A DNA stretch of 64,000 nt from Phyllosticta citriasiana (Eukaryota; Ascomycota; Dothideomycetes; Botryosphaeriales; Phyllostictaceae): positions 2,418,001 through 2,482,000 of the forward strand of contig JBBPHT010000002.1 in the NCBI GenBank assembly GCA_038021145.1, read 5' to 3'. Positions within the stretch are counted from its first letter, which is position 1, and every line of letters starts with the position of its first letter. The notes under the pieces are model-generated. The model was not told the origin of the DNA and did no database searches. It saw nothing but the letters and a program-made list of their open reading frames with translations. Shown one piece after another: positions 11,131-21,828 of this stretch. The position numbers and the translations under genes were made by a program.

Positions 11131-11389
11131 ACACGCATTGATGGGGTCGAGTTATACCAGCACAATATTCGTCATGAAGTATCCAGCGGGCCAGGTTTTG
11201 CAAGGCGCAGGATAGATACCCAGAATAAAAGTTAAGTCTGATTCCGAACACTCTCTGAGTTTCGCCCACTACGCCTAAAGTAATTCCGTAAAGTCATTGC
11301 ACCCGCAACTTTTAAGAACCTCGTCCGTTTCATGAATCCATCAAGCTCCCCACTTGTTGTCGTCCTGAATCCAAGCAGCTTTCCGTGCT

Positions 11390-12712
11390 CTAGCCTACCT
11401 CTTCAATCAAAGTCCGCAACGTGCCCGACTCGGCCAGCATCCTCAGCCAGGTCTGCACAAAAGGGCCATAGTCGTAGCGCCTGCTCTCTGCCTTCTCCCT
11501 GTCAGCCGCAGCAGTCTGCTCCTCGTCGCGCAGCGCAGCCCTCATCCCCGCTTGCTCCGTCACAAACTTCTGTCTCGCCTCAATCAGCGTAGTCGGATCA
11601 TCGTCCTCCCTTATCCTCTTCTCGAGCGATGGTGGAACCGCAGCACAGCGAATGTCTTGGGCGCCAATCGAACAGTCGGATGATGGGCCTGCAATCAGAT
11701 TCTCCTCGGAACTTTCGCCTGCCGTGGCAAATTCCCTCCACGCTGGCTGCACCTGGTCCAACCTCTCCTCGCACATCTGGATGCTCCTGATGTTCTGCGC
11801 TAGCTGCTGCTTCAGTTCGATGCGCGGGTCCTTGACCAGGCTCAGCAGGCCGAATTCGATCTGGCCCTCCTCGTACTGCGCCATGCGCGCCATGAGGTTG
11901 GGCGCAATGGACTGGAGCCAGTCATCGTCGGCGCCAAGTTCTTGCACCTTTTGCGGCTGGCGGTCCAAGCCGTCAAGCTTCCAGACGGAGCCGGCAATGG
12001 GCAGGAACGCGATGAAGTGGAAGGCGGCGTCGTCACCGCTGCTCGCGTTCTTGGCAGCCTTGGATTTGGCTTTGCTGGCTTTGACGTCGTCTTGCATCTT
12101 GAGGTCGATGTTCATCATGTCAATCTTGCGCGCGAACGAGTTGTGCACGTTCTTGACAAAGTCGTAGTTTTGGATCTGATCGCCCCTCAGGGCGGGCGTG
12201 AAGTCTCGGGTGAAGGACTTGAAGCTGCTAAGGTTAGGGCCTAGGTCAACGTCGGGGATGTTCATGACGATGTTGAGGAGAGCCACGGTGGCGCAGGCGT
12301 TGCCCGTCGTTTGGTTGGCGAACCACACATGATCGGGGCAGATGGCGTCGGTTTCGAGAAAGTCGTCCTCCTTGTAGCGGAAGAGGAATATCAAGCCGTA
12401 GACGGGTTTCGGAAGCATGCACAGCAGCGCCTCATCTAGGCCAAAGACCTCTTGGACTTTGACGCCTTTTACGCCAAAGTCCTGGAGCATGGTATTGAAG
12501 AAGGCCTGCAAGGTTAGCTCAGTGACTGAGCGGAAGTGAACGTGACGAACCGGATCATTCTCAATCTCGCAGAAACCCTGCCACTTGAGACGTTCTTCGC
12601 GAGTTGTAGGCACGGAAGCGTCGGTTGGAAATACCCTCTCTTCTGGAGGAGGCAAACCATTGGATGTAGCATCTGATTTGAACTTTCTCCTCTTTGAGGC
12701 ACGGGTAGCCAT
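11390..12712 (-). CDS. Ubiquitin C-terminal hydrolase, UCH37/UCHL5 type
   Basis: Start ATG at 12712. The frame is open without splicing, but 12506-12550 (45 bp) has every mark of an intron (GTTCGT, GCTAAC, TTGCAG) and encodes a 15-residue insert that interrupts the conserved entry CEIENDP|AFFNTMLQDFGVKGV. With exons 12712-12551 and 12505-11390 the protein has 425 aa. The peptidase C12 triad is visible: Cys near 125 in NQTTGNACAT, His in AAFHFIAFLP and Asp in LDGLDRQP. The C-terminal YGPFVQTWLRMLAESGTL segment matches the tail by which UCH37 docks on proteasomal Rpn13. Role by family: trimming ubiquitin chains at the 19S particle. It diverges from POM152 and converges on the rhomboid gene. Confidence 0.93.
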   Translation of the reverse strand: MATRASKRRKFKSDATSNGLPPPEERVFPTDASVPTTREERLKWQGFCEIENDPVRHVHFRSVTELTLQAFFNTMLQDFGVKGVKVQEVFGLDEALLCMLPKPVYGLIFLFRYKEDDFLETDAICPDHVWFANQTTGNACATVALLNIVMNIPDVDLGPNLSSFKSFTRDFTPALRGDQIQNYDFVKNVHNSFARKIDMMNIDLKMQDDVKASKAKSKAAKNASSGDDAAFHFIAFLPIAGSVWKLDGLDRQPQKVQELGADDDWLQSIAPNLMARMAQYEEGQIEFGLLSLVKDPRIELKQQLAQNIRSIQMCEERLDQVQPAWREFATAGESSEENLIAGPSSDCSIGAQDIRCAAVPPSLEKRIREDDDPTTLIEARQKFVTEQAGMRAALRDEEQTAAADREKAESRRYDYGPFVQTWLRMLAESGTLRTLIEEVG

Positions 12713-13293
12713 GGTGAAGAGATGCTCGGGGGTTTGTGTCGGTGAGTAAGAGTAACGTTGGACGTACACCGGGTGAGAGAATCGATTTATACAGGACTGC
12801 AGGTACCAGTAGCGGCCGAACTTCGGCGAAACTGGAATTGGGGCTTGGAGGAGGACAGCAGGCGTTATCATCATGAGTTTTGGCAGGAAATTGAGTGTTT
12901 TTGGTCAGACATGGTGGTGACGCAATAAGAGGTCCGGAGCAGTGGTGACCTGGACAACGGCGTTTTCGTGGCCCGACTACACAAACTCGTGAGCTGTATG
13001 CAGGTGGTAGTTCTTTCTTAAGCGACTGCTTCCTGTGTTCTGAAGAGTTCTGGTCGGTTCCTGGATGTTGTCGACTTGGTGAGCTTGAAAGCGGCAGCCG
13101 GAAGGGTCCCGCGCGTCGCGAGCTTGGACAAACACCCGGACGCGAACTTTTCGGAGCTACACCTCTCCACCAACAACAAAGCTACAACCACACCCCACCC
13201 ACCACCCTCCACCACCTCTACTCGCCTTGGGAAGCTTCCCACTCCTTTGGATGCTCCTGGTCACCCCGCTTAGCCCCCCGAAATCGGCATGAG
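12713..13293. promoter_or_regulatory. Divergent promoter, UCH37 / POM152
   Basis: 581 bp between the two start codons. The POM152 side is C/A-rich (CACCCCACCC and CCACCCACCACC runs near 13190-13215), a common leader composition in this window. No canonical TATA box stands out. Confidence 0.5.
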
Positions 13294-16200
13294 ATGAACG
13301 GCACTCCTCGCATGCGCTCTGGCGCATTCCCCCAAACCCCAGACACCATCCAGCAGCGCGCGAGGCGAGCTGCCCGAAATACGACTCCTGGTGGTGGCAT
13401 ATCCAGTGTACGAGCACCGGTCAGCGACGACAATATCCTGAATAAGCCAACACCCTCTTCCGGCTCGCAGCCGTTGATCTCGACCGATGTAATACCCGCA
13501 CCGACACAGCGGCTCTACGCCGTCTTCTTCTACGGCGCCCTGCTCGCATGGCGATTCTACGACTTTGTCAACCTACACAACGAAGAAACAGACTCGTTAT
13601 GGCTGTTTATGAAATGGATGCTCATCGACGCCGTTTTCCTGTTTGGTCTACCAGCTTTGAGGATACCATGGTTGGAGTGGTCGACAACGGTCATGGTGTT
13701 TTTGTACATGGCACACGTCTTGTTGGATGGGATGCTCATGTTTCGCATCGGAGTGAGTTGGCTTCTTTTAGTTTGGGGGTAGTTGCTGACATTTGTCAAG
13801 ATACCGATTATGACCTGGATTGGCGGAATGTTCAAAATGGTCTATGACCGCGAAATGGCTATCGAAGAACACAATGTGGACCCTTGGGCAGTCCGCCACA
13901 ACGAGTCTCTTATTCTGGGAAGACAAATCGTAAACATCCTTCCCGAAGGGTAAGTCGGTCCTTGGTCAAGCGAGGCAGAAGCTGATTATTCTAGGTCTGC
14001 CACTATCAACCCAGATCGCGAGTCTTTTTGTCTGGGAGGGCCCATTAAGGACGTGCAAATTCCGATCTTGATTAACCAAACCACACCCATGCTTATCGAG
14101 CTCCTCCGCTACGACCTCAACACCGGTACGAACGACACGCTTGTCATTTCTGGAAGGGAATTGAAAAACATGATCAAGAACGCAAAGAAAATCCAACGCA
14201 TTGCTCCAGACGAGCCCCTTCTCCTGGAATACAAGACCAAAAAGACGGGCTTCTATTGGCTGAACAGAGTCATCGACGAGTCTAAGCTCGAGGTCCAGAC
14301 TCGCGACCCTGACATGATGGTGGTAGCATGTCCGGAGGCTCGAATCAAGCCCAGCAGCAAGCAACGCTGCAGGGGTGAGGCCGCGGATCTTGGCATTGTG
14401 GTCACAGGTACACCTCCTCTGCAGCTCAGATACCGGAGAATGGTCGAGGGGCAGGAGCGCGAGTCCAAGAGCGAATTCTTGCAGCCAGATGACTTTGTCA
14501 CTCCACTCTCAAGGCACGTGTCTGGCGCTCTCGTTCGGTCAGGAAATTTGGACGTCACTTGGGCTCGCCCCCAATCTGTCGAGGTCCCTCTCACAGACGT
14601 CCTTGCGCAGTCGGGGCTGTGGCAATACTCGGTTGAAGAAGTAACAGACGCTTTCGGCAATTTGGTGGCATACGCCAAGGAGCAGGATGAAGATGAAGAA
14701 CCAACTCTTGATGACAAGCTTCAGCGCGCGTTCTTCGTCTACGAGAGGCCTTCAGTCATGCTGCATGGCTGCGATTCTCAGCATCCGCTCCGCGTCGCTC
14801 GGGGCGAAAAGGCCGCTCTTCCAATCCGCTTCTCTTCGACCAGCCGCAACCCGCTTACAGATTCGGAGCATAACATTGAGTACATGTTTACTCCTGAAGA
14901 TTCGCTCACAGCAAGCGGCGAGCACACAGCTAGCAACAGGACCAAGAGGGAAGTTCTGAAGAACACAGGCCAAAGAGTCATCATCCAGAAGCCTGGTTTG
15001 TACAGTCTTCGTTCCATCTCGACAGATATTTGCGAGGGCGAAGTGCAGGAGCCTGCTTCGTGTCTTCTTCTCAATCCCCCTGAGCCTGATTTGGACATTT
15101 CCAGCGATCCAATTTTCGACAAGTGTGCCAACAGGCCTCTGGGTCTTCGTGTCAGTCTCGATCTCATTGGCACTCCTCCCTTCAAGGTCAGCTACTCGAT
15201 CAGAAAGAGAGGTGAGAAGAGCGAACAGATTGCCCACGTCGATGTTCCAGGGCTCAGGGGCCAAATCGACATCATGCCTCCTGACGCTGGTCACTACACC
15301 TACACCTTTGCCACAGTCAACGATCAAGTGTACAAGGGCCATTCCATCCGACACAAGAATTTGGTCCTGGAGCAAGACGTCAAGCCATCCGCTTCTGCCC
15401 ATTTCATGTATGCTGCGGCCAAGACGGAGGCTTGTATCGACGAGCCTGTGACGTTCGGCATCAAATTCGGCGGTGAAGGGCCGTGGACTTTGGAGTATGA
15501 ACTTGTCCACACCAAGAAGAGGATCAAGAGGGAAATCAAGGGTATCGAAACGGAGACCTTTACAATTACCACTGACGCTCTTGACCATGGTGGTGAATAT
15601 ACCATGGCTCTTGCAAGTGTGACGGACCGACTTGGTTGCAAGGAGTACCTCAAAGAAGAGGCAAAAATTAGCGTGCGTCATGAGCGTCCCAAGGCCTACT
15701 TTGGCCAGATCGAGGGCAGGCGTACTGTGCGGACCCTCGAAGGCAAAAAGGTCGATCTTCCTCTGCGTCTTACTGGTAAAGGGCCGTGGAACCTCAAGTA
15801 CAAGAACGCCGCCGACGCCGACGACCAAGTCCACGCCAAGAGACTCGACCACGCCAACGACTTCCTCGATGTCAAGGGCAAGGGCTTATACGAGCTCTTG
15901 GATGTACAAGATGCCATTTGTCCGGGTTCAGTTGATCCTGCCGCCAAGGTTTTCGAAGTGGGCTTGATTCCTAGACCGACCATCAGAGTCCACGAATCGA
16001 CAACCATCTCGCATGCTGGCAACAACAAATACATTCGGCAAGAGATCTGCGAAGGCGACCAGGACAATCTTGATGTCAGTCTCACAGGCACACCGCCATA
16101 CAGCATCAAATACGAGCATCATGCTCCCGGCTCTGGCTACCAAGTCAAGAACATCAATGCCGCTGTCAACGTCGCTTCAATCGCCATGGACACGTCCAAG

Positions 16201-17214
16201 GCTGGTACACATGAATACAAGTTTACCGAGTTGGGCGACAACAACTACGACCATGATGCGAGGACTTTCCAGCCGCTGGTTGTCGAGCAGCTTGTCAACC
16301 CTCGTCCGTCTGCCCGCTTCAAGGCCCCTGGCAAGACTTACAGCTACTGCACTACCGAGGACGTCAGTGCGGAAGACATTCCCATCGAACTCACAGGCTT
16401 GCCACCCTTCTTCTTGGAAGTCGACCTCAAGCACGCTGGCGCCAGCAAACCTGAGACGCTGTCATTCCCCAACATCCCTTCTACTTCGCATACGATCAAG
16501 ATTCCTCACCGTCACCTTCACCTCGGTGCCTCGAGCCTCATGATCCGCAAGGTACGCGACGCCCGTGGCTGTCGTGACAAGCCAAGGCTCTCCGCCGCGA
16601 GCAAAGACAGCGCCGTTCAACGCGTCCAAATCGCCGTCCACAACGCCCCAACCATCAACCCGCTTGACACGCGCAGCGAATACTGCGTCGGCGACCGTCT
16701 GTCGTACACTCTCTCGGGCGTCGCTCCCTTCTCCGTCTTCTACACCTTCAACGATCAGCCGCGCAAGGCCATTGCCGAAGGCACCACGTTCCGGCGTCTG
16801 GCAGAGCGGCCCGGCGCCTTCGCCATCACGGGCATCGCCGACGCAGCGTCTCAGTGCCACAACAACGTGCTTCATGCGGCGACGATCCACGAGATGCCTT
16901 CGGTGCGCGTCAGCAAGGGACGCGAGACGCGCGTCGACATCCACGAGGGCGGCGAGGCCGAGATCCTATTCGAGTTTGGCGGCACCCCTCCTTTCGAGTT
17001 TACCTACACGCGCAGCACAAACGCGCGCCCAGGCCGCAAGAGCGTCGTCCTCGAGACGCGCACCCTCACCAGCATCGACTACTCGCTGCGCATCAAGGCC
17101 AGCGAGGAGGGAACGTACGAGGTCGTTGCCATTAGGGATGCGTGGTGTGCGTATAGCAAGGGCGGCAAGGCGGGCGTTGTTGGCTCCGAGGCGCAAAAGA
17201 TGTTGACATACTAG
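13294..17214 (+). CDS. POM152: Nuclear pore membrane glycoprotein Pom152
   Basis: Exons 13294-13752, 13801-13949 and 13995-17214 give 1275 aa, close to yeast Pom152 (1337). The introns are 48 and 45 bp with GTGAGT/GTAAGT donors. The N-terminal 70 residues are basic and Pro/Ser-rich (pore side). Three hydrophobic segments follow within about 75-150 (LYAVFFYGALLAWRFYDFV; WMLIDAVFLFGLPALRI; TTVMVFLYMAHVLLDGML). The rest is lumenal: a chain of Ig-like repeats recognisable by recurring TGTPPxxLxYR/GxGPWxLxYxx strands and single Cys residues (ITDALDHGGEYTMALASVTD; GTPPFEFTYTR). The family forms the lumenal ring of the pore in the nuclear envelope. Long antisense frames inside it are shadows. Confidence 0.97.
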
Positions 17215-17629
17215 GTGGTGGTTGAGGCACATAGGAGTAGCAGGTGAAGCGAGAGGTGAGATTGTGGTGTGTGTGTGGGAACTTGCAGAAGGTGATGGTG
17301 GATAGATGGCGGGATGGATGGCATTTATGCGGCGTTATGACTTTCTTATTTTCCCCCACCCTGTGTCCGTTTTGCCAAAAGCGTGCGTCTCTAGTTGAAT
17401 TGATTGATTCGTCATCATTGCTGTGGTGTACCTTCTGCGGGTTTCTGCCTCGTGCTCGTGAGCACTACTGTACGCTTTAGACGACAGGCAAGGTACGTAA
17501 TCCCAACGCGAGGGTACTTCAGACCATGTAACTAGGTTGGAAGCAGTGACCCGGTTGGAGAGAAGGAAACAAAAAGAATGAAAAAAGAAAGTAAGTCGTC
17601 CAGAAGCACTGACATTTGAGCTCGATATC
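17215..17629. other. POM152 3' flank
   Basis: G/T-rich 3' flank (GTGTGTGTGGG near 17265). No gene is visible until the RBR fragment that follows. Confidence 0.5.
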
Positions 17630-17879
17630 CTGATCGTAGCTCCGAGACTAATCAGCTGTTTTACATTGCTGCCATTAATGGCTGGAAGCGCTGCTATCAC
17701 TGTCGGCGGATGGTGCAGCTTGTTCTGGGATGTAATCATGTGAGGTTCATACGCGATCCACGAGACGAGTTGCCCTTTTACGCAAACGCTGATTGCTTGC
17801 AGTTGTCTTTGCGGAGCCGAGTCTTGCTATCATTGCGGTTGTCGTTGGAGGACGTGTGGTTGCGAATAGTTTCAAGAGT
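17630..17879 (+). pseudogene. RBR ubiquitin-ligase fragment: RING2 only
   Basis: The frame from 17632 (DRSSETNQLFYIAAINGWKR, then CYHCRRMVQLVLGCNHV) joins, across an apparent 58-bp intron 17745-17802 (GTTCAT...CTGAT...TTGCAG), to SCLCGAESCYHCGCRWRTCG, then CE and a stop at about 17877. This is the RING2 end of an RBR ligase, including the Cys after GCNHVS that carries ubiquitin in active members. The intron falls at the same place (HMT|C) as in the three other RBR sequences nearby. RING1, IBR and any start codon are missing upstream, and the C-terminal zinc module found in two relatives is absent. I infer a truncated relic. Confidence 0.6.
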
Positions 17880-18015
17880 CCACTCTCCTATCAAGCAATG
17901 GACAGAACCATGAAGGTTGATCATTAGAGTGTTCAGTCAGCACATCAACAACGAGTAGAATTGAAGCAATGGATTTGTACTTAGAACTCTTTTCCCAATA
18001 CATGAGGGACTTGGT

Positions 18016-19200
18016 TCACAACCTATTCCTCCGGCATCGACTGCAGCTCCTCAACAGGCACTGCTGACACTCGAAAATGTAGTTTGGCATCTGATAGTTG
18101 CACGTCTCGCAGCGATGGGCGCCACGAATGTACGACCATTGATCGTGTAGGCAATCTTGATTTTGGCGCAGACGATCATTTAAAGTTTGAAAGAAGGCAT
18201 TGGCGGCATTGGCGAATTCTTCCCATCGCTCGCGATGCATGCCATTCTCTGCCCTTTGCCAAATATTTTCCTCATCTGCTTCTCGACAACTGCATGTCTT
18301 CCAAGCAGCCCTGCACAAATAACACCATTGGGCGCGGCAAAGGCAGCTGTATCATCTCAGTGTCCATCAAGATCGAGGAAAAGGGCTGTAGACTTACGTC
18401 ATGTGGTAGCATCCTGCTGAAAGGCTCACTAGACGCCGGCACTGATAGCAACGCTGCCACTTGTTCTCCTGAGCCAGTTCCAACAACTGTTGTGTCGCCT
18501 CGTCCTCAAGACAGTCCCCATCGTCATGCGCTCCAGCTTTACAAATCGTGCAAGTTTTCGCGCGACAAGACGGACAGTCCCCAATGTCGCTCTGGATCCG
18601 ATGTCGTGGAATCCAAGCTGACCAGACCGGCCTTGCACAGTACGTTCGATCCTTCGCCTCCCATTCTGGGGCCTTCTTCACGAAATCCCTCTCTGTCCGC
18701 AGACTCAGAAAGTTGCGCACCGAAGACAGAGGTATCTCAGTGCGGCAGCAGCGCGGCGGGTACAGGCTTTCATCCTTGACGGCATCCAGAAACAGGTGGT
18801 CGATGCAGTCTGCACAGTAGTTGTGGTCACAAGGAGCGCGCGCGCAGTCGTAATACCTCTTTTCTTCGAAGCAGGCTGCGCATTGCCGGTAGGGCGATGG
18901 TTCCTTGGATTCGCGAGTGATAGCAGTTGGTGCACCGTGCCTGGACGACCCGCCGGCCTTGGATTGCAAAGATGTGCCGTTTGAGTGGAGATTTTCAAGT
19001 TCGAGGTCCGAATCGGACCACTGTGCGGTTGGAGAGACATCTGAAAATCTGTTGTTGGAGGAGGTCTGTTGTTGCTCGAGAGACCGACCCGACTCTTGCA
19101 GCTCCGCAGCTTGACCAAGGTTGCGACGCTGTGTAGCGATTTCGACTTCACTAGAAAGCTGCGCATTTGTAAGCCAGCAGTCAAAGGTGGGTGTTGACGC
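18016..19200 (-). pseudogene. RBR-type E3 ubiquitin ligase, 5' end unresolved, probably decaying
   Basis: Exon 2 is 18346-18016; exon 1 runs from 18398 up to about 19200; the 51-bp intron is GTAAGT...ATACAG. RING1 (CAACFEEKRYYD...APCDHNYCADC...RCC), IBR (GDCPSCRAKTCTICKAGAHD) and RING2 (RCYQCRRLV...GCYHMT|CLCRAQWCYLC) are all present, followed by the C-terminal Cys module (HRCETCNYQMPNYIFECQQC...CSRCRRNRL). Two defects show. No in-frame ATG precedes RING1 after the TAA at 19201-19203, and I find no 5' exon. The IBR reads YCARPVWSAW where its neighbour reads YCFVPTCSAW, so one zinc-binding Cys is Trp. The N-terminal LILQLQLDD helix of the neighbouring copy is also not found. An unseen 5' exon could still rescue it. 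Confidence 0.6.
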
Positions 19201-19655
19201 TTATGATTGTCGACCTCCAAAGGGCCGCGGGTCGGTTTGAATAGGCCTCGACGAACAATCGAGTAAAATGGCTACCGAGTACGAGGTAAGGCGATGTATT
19301 CCAACTAAAGCTATGGAAGGTCTCCAAACTAAAGGTGGGCCGGCTATCACGTTTCTCAACGATTGATCCACTGTGTTGCAAAGTCCATTTTGGTCAGACG
19401 TTTCGGCTTCTGTTTCATGATAGTCCTCACTTTGTGTGACAGAAGCTGTGATGGGAAGATTGTCGGGCAAATAGGGCAGAGACACCATACACTCGCAACC
19501 ATTGGGCAACCAATGTGAGAAGATTGTTGCGTTGGTTCCTCGATGTGTTGTCGCCCATGGTTGGCACCGGGCAGCGGACAATTTGCACGCCTACCAATTT
19601 AAAAAAAAAAAAAAAAAAAAGAAAAAAAGTGCTGTTCAATGCTCCAAGACATTGT
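19201..19655. other. Spacer between RBR genes with poly(A) run
   Basis: An open minus-strand frame (19201-19581) has no recognisable domain and ends in the TAA that blocks the RBR sequence above. An uninterrupted run of 20 A lies at 19601-19620, followed by G and seven A. Confidence 0.45.
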
Positions 19656-21084
19656 TTACAGTCTATTCCTGCGACACCTGTTGCATGCGCGCATCATGCA
19701 ATGGCGACATTCGAAGATGTACTGTGGGAGCCGAAAGTTGCAAGCCTCGCATCGATGCGACCCAGGAACATACGTCCAACGGTGGTCTGTACACTCGTGA
19801 TGCTGCATAAGACGCTGGTAGATGTCTGCGGCACCTGCGCCAGGCTGAGCCCGCTGTCCTCGAGCAACGAGATTCTCGGCCCTTTGCAGGAGATGATGCT
19901 CTTCGAACAACTGACATGTGCAGTCTTTCCATCTCATCCCACATAGATAGCACCACTCGGCGCCGCACTTGCACCTAGAAGAGTCAGCGAGACAGCAAAC
20001 CCTGGGATGACGGCACCTACGTCATGTGATAACACCCAGTGTCGATTTCGATCATCGCGCGGCATTGATAGCAGCGTTGCCAGTGGTTTTCTTCAGCTAA
20101 TTGAAGCAACTGTAGAGTCTGCTCATCTTTGGGGCACTCTCCGAGCCCGTGTGCTTTTCCCTTGCACAGCGAACATGTCTCCAATGAGCACTTCGGACAA
20201 CGACCCACGTCGTGTTTGATCAAATCTGGATGAATCCAGGCCGAGCAAGTTGGCACAAAGCAGTAGGTCCGATCTTTGGTCTCCAGTTCCGGGACTTTCC
20301 TCATGAACTCTTCAGCAATCTCTTTGTCAAGCACGAAGCGTACTAATGCAAATGGAATTGGGGTCCTGCAACAGCGCGGTGGATATAGCGACTCATCCTT
20401 TGTGGAATCCAAGAAGAGGTGATCGAGACAGTCGCCACAATATTCATCGCCACACGGAGCTCGTGCGATGTCGAAAAACTCTTTTTTGGTCGCGCAGGCC
20501 ACACACTCTCGACTGAATGAACGACTGGATTTGGAAACTAGGCTTCTTGCACCTTGAGTGGAAGACTCTCCAACCTGGGTCTCGTCGTCATCGTCGTCAG
20601 GCGTCAGGTTGACAGAAATCGCGGAGTCTCGATCTTCTGTCATAACCTTCACAGCGTAATCCTTGGAGACGTACAGCGCCGCCAACTTCGCCAGTAGCTC
20701 TGTATCCAACGATCCTTTTTCAGTGGAGCGGAAGTCAAAGGGCTTTGGCGCCGTCGGACGACCGTCCAGTCGACATGCTAGATCGCGATCATTTGCTGCA
20801 AGTTCTTCCTGGCCAGCAAGCTCCGAGAGGACGTGATGATCAGTCTGCTGAGCGTGAACAATGCTCTTCAACATCTTTCTGTCTTGTAGAATTCCCATGC
20901 TGGCTTCCAAGTCCTCGTGGCATAATCGAAGAGCAATTTCTTGGTCGTTAATTTCCCCCATGCGGCCTTTACGCTTGGAGGCACTGACGAGAGAGTCGAT
21001 GTCGTCTAGTTGCAGCTGCAGTATCAAAGCTGCGGAGTCCACGTCGACGGTGTGAAGATAGGAAGCGAATGTTGCCGAAGCCAT
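19656..21084 (-). CDS. RBR-type E3 ubiquitin ligase (RING1-IBR-RING2)
   Basis: Exons 21084-20021 and 19974-19656 (46-bp intron GTAGGT...CTGAC...CTAG) give 460 aa. The N-terminal helix AALILQLQLDDIDSLVSASK (residues 19-38) and the DQEIALRLCHEDLEA and NDRDLACRLDG blocks recur in fungal RBR proteins. RING1 is at 194-239, IBR 275-317 and RING2 338-375; the Cys after GCYHMT is the expected ubiquitin-thioester residue. The last 45 residues form a third Cys-rich module (HRCEACNFRLPQYIFECRHC...CNRCRRNRL). RING1 has Asp where the usual zinc-binding His stands (APCGDEYC). RBR ligases take ubiquitin from an E2 and pass it through their own Cys. Substrate is unknown. It is the best-preserved of the four RBR sequences here. 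Confidence 0.88.
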
Positions 21085-21129
21085 GGCGTCGATTTCGTTT
21101 CAGGCTTTGGATGGCAGTGAGGCATGGAC

Positions 21130-21158
<29 letters not shown>
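21130..21158. repeat. Poly(A) run of 29 bases
   Basis: Twenty-nine consecutive A residues on the + strand, immediately followed by GAGAGAAAAAGAAAG. It lies 46 bp upstream of the start codon of the RBR gene (poly(T) on that gene's sense strand) and so may be part of its promoter. Confidence 0.95.
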
Positions 21159-21161
<3 letters not shown>

Positions 21162-21217
21162 AGAAAAAGAAAGAGGGTGCGGCTTTGGCACACTCTTCGA
21201 ACCCGATGGTTTTTGTC

Positions 21218-21285
21218 CCTACTTGTACTTGGTTCCTACTTGTACTTAGACCCTACTTGTACTTAGACCCTACTTGTACTTAGAC
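21218..21285. repeat. 17-bp minisatellite, four copies
   Basis: The unit CCTACTTGTACTTAGAC is repeated at 21235-21251, 21252-21268 and 21269-21285. A first copy at 21218-21234 ends in GTT instead of GAC. The repeats are exact apart from that. It lies about 130 bp upstream of the RBR start codon. Confidence 0.95.
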
Positions 21286-21828
21286 CCTCATGGCACGGGA
21301 GGCCAGAGCATGTGTGGTTCAACACCGAGGCTAAATTCAATCGAATCATTAGTAACAGCCATACATACTTTCCGCTACAGACTCACCGGTGAAGCCTAGA
21401 TATCGGAATCAATTGGGCTCCGAACAATCCTAGCTAGACCCGACATAGTCAGCTATCTGTGGGCAGTATTTGCTTTTGGCAGCCAACAAGACCTCCATGT
21501 AGCTTGAGCCGCTACGTGGAACAAGCAGATTAAGTATCCAAGTTACTTCAATCCTCGAACCTTGCGATAGAACTCCAATTGGCATGCCTCTGCAGCTTGT
21601 CGGTATTTGAAGTTGCCGAGGTAGATGCATGATCATTCAGAAACCGGAGAGTTAGCGACTGGGGAGGTGCTATGACATGATCAGCTGTATATGATGAAGT
21701 TCCCGACGTGCATTCGCGAAGAATCAGTATGATACTTAAGTTAAATCGCGAAGGATTCTTACTTCTTAGCTACCCACCTAAACGCCATTCGCAATGCCAT
21801 TTTCCCATTGGTATCATTATCCCTGCCA

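Larger units (their letters stand above)
21085..21828. other. Repeat-bearing spacer
   Basis: A 29-base A run (21130-21158) and a 17-bp minisatellite (21218-21285) precede about 540 bp without any convincing coding signal. This lies upstream of the RBR gene and at the 3' end of the ELYS-like gene. Confidence 0.5.

Noticed and set aside
14752..15852. 366-codon open frame antisense to POM152
   Set aside because: It lies wholly opposite a strongly conserved coding exon, has no domain of its own, and is explained by codon bias of the sense strand.
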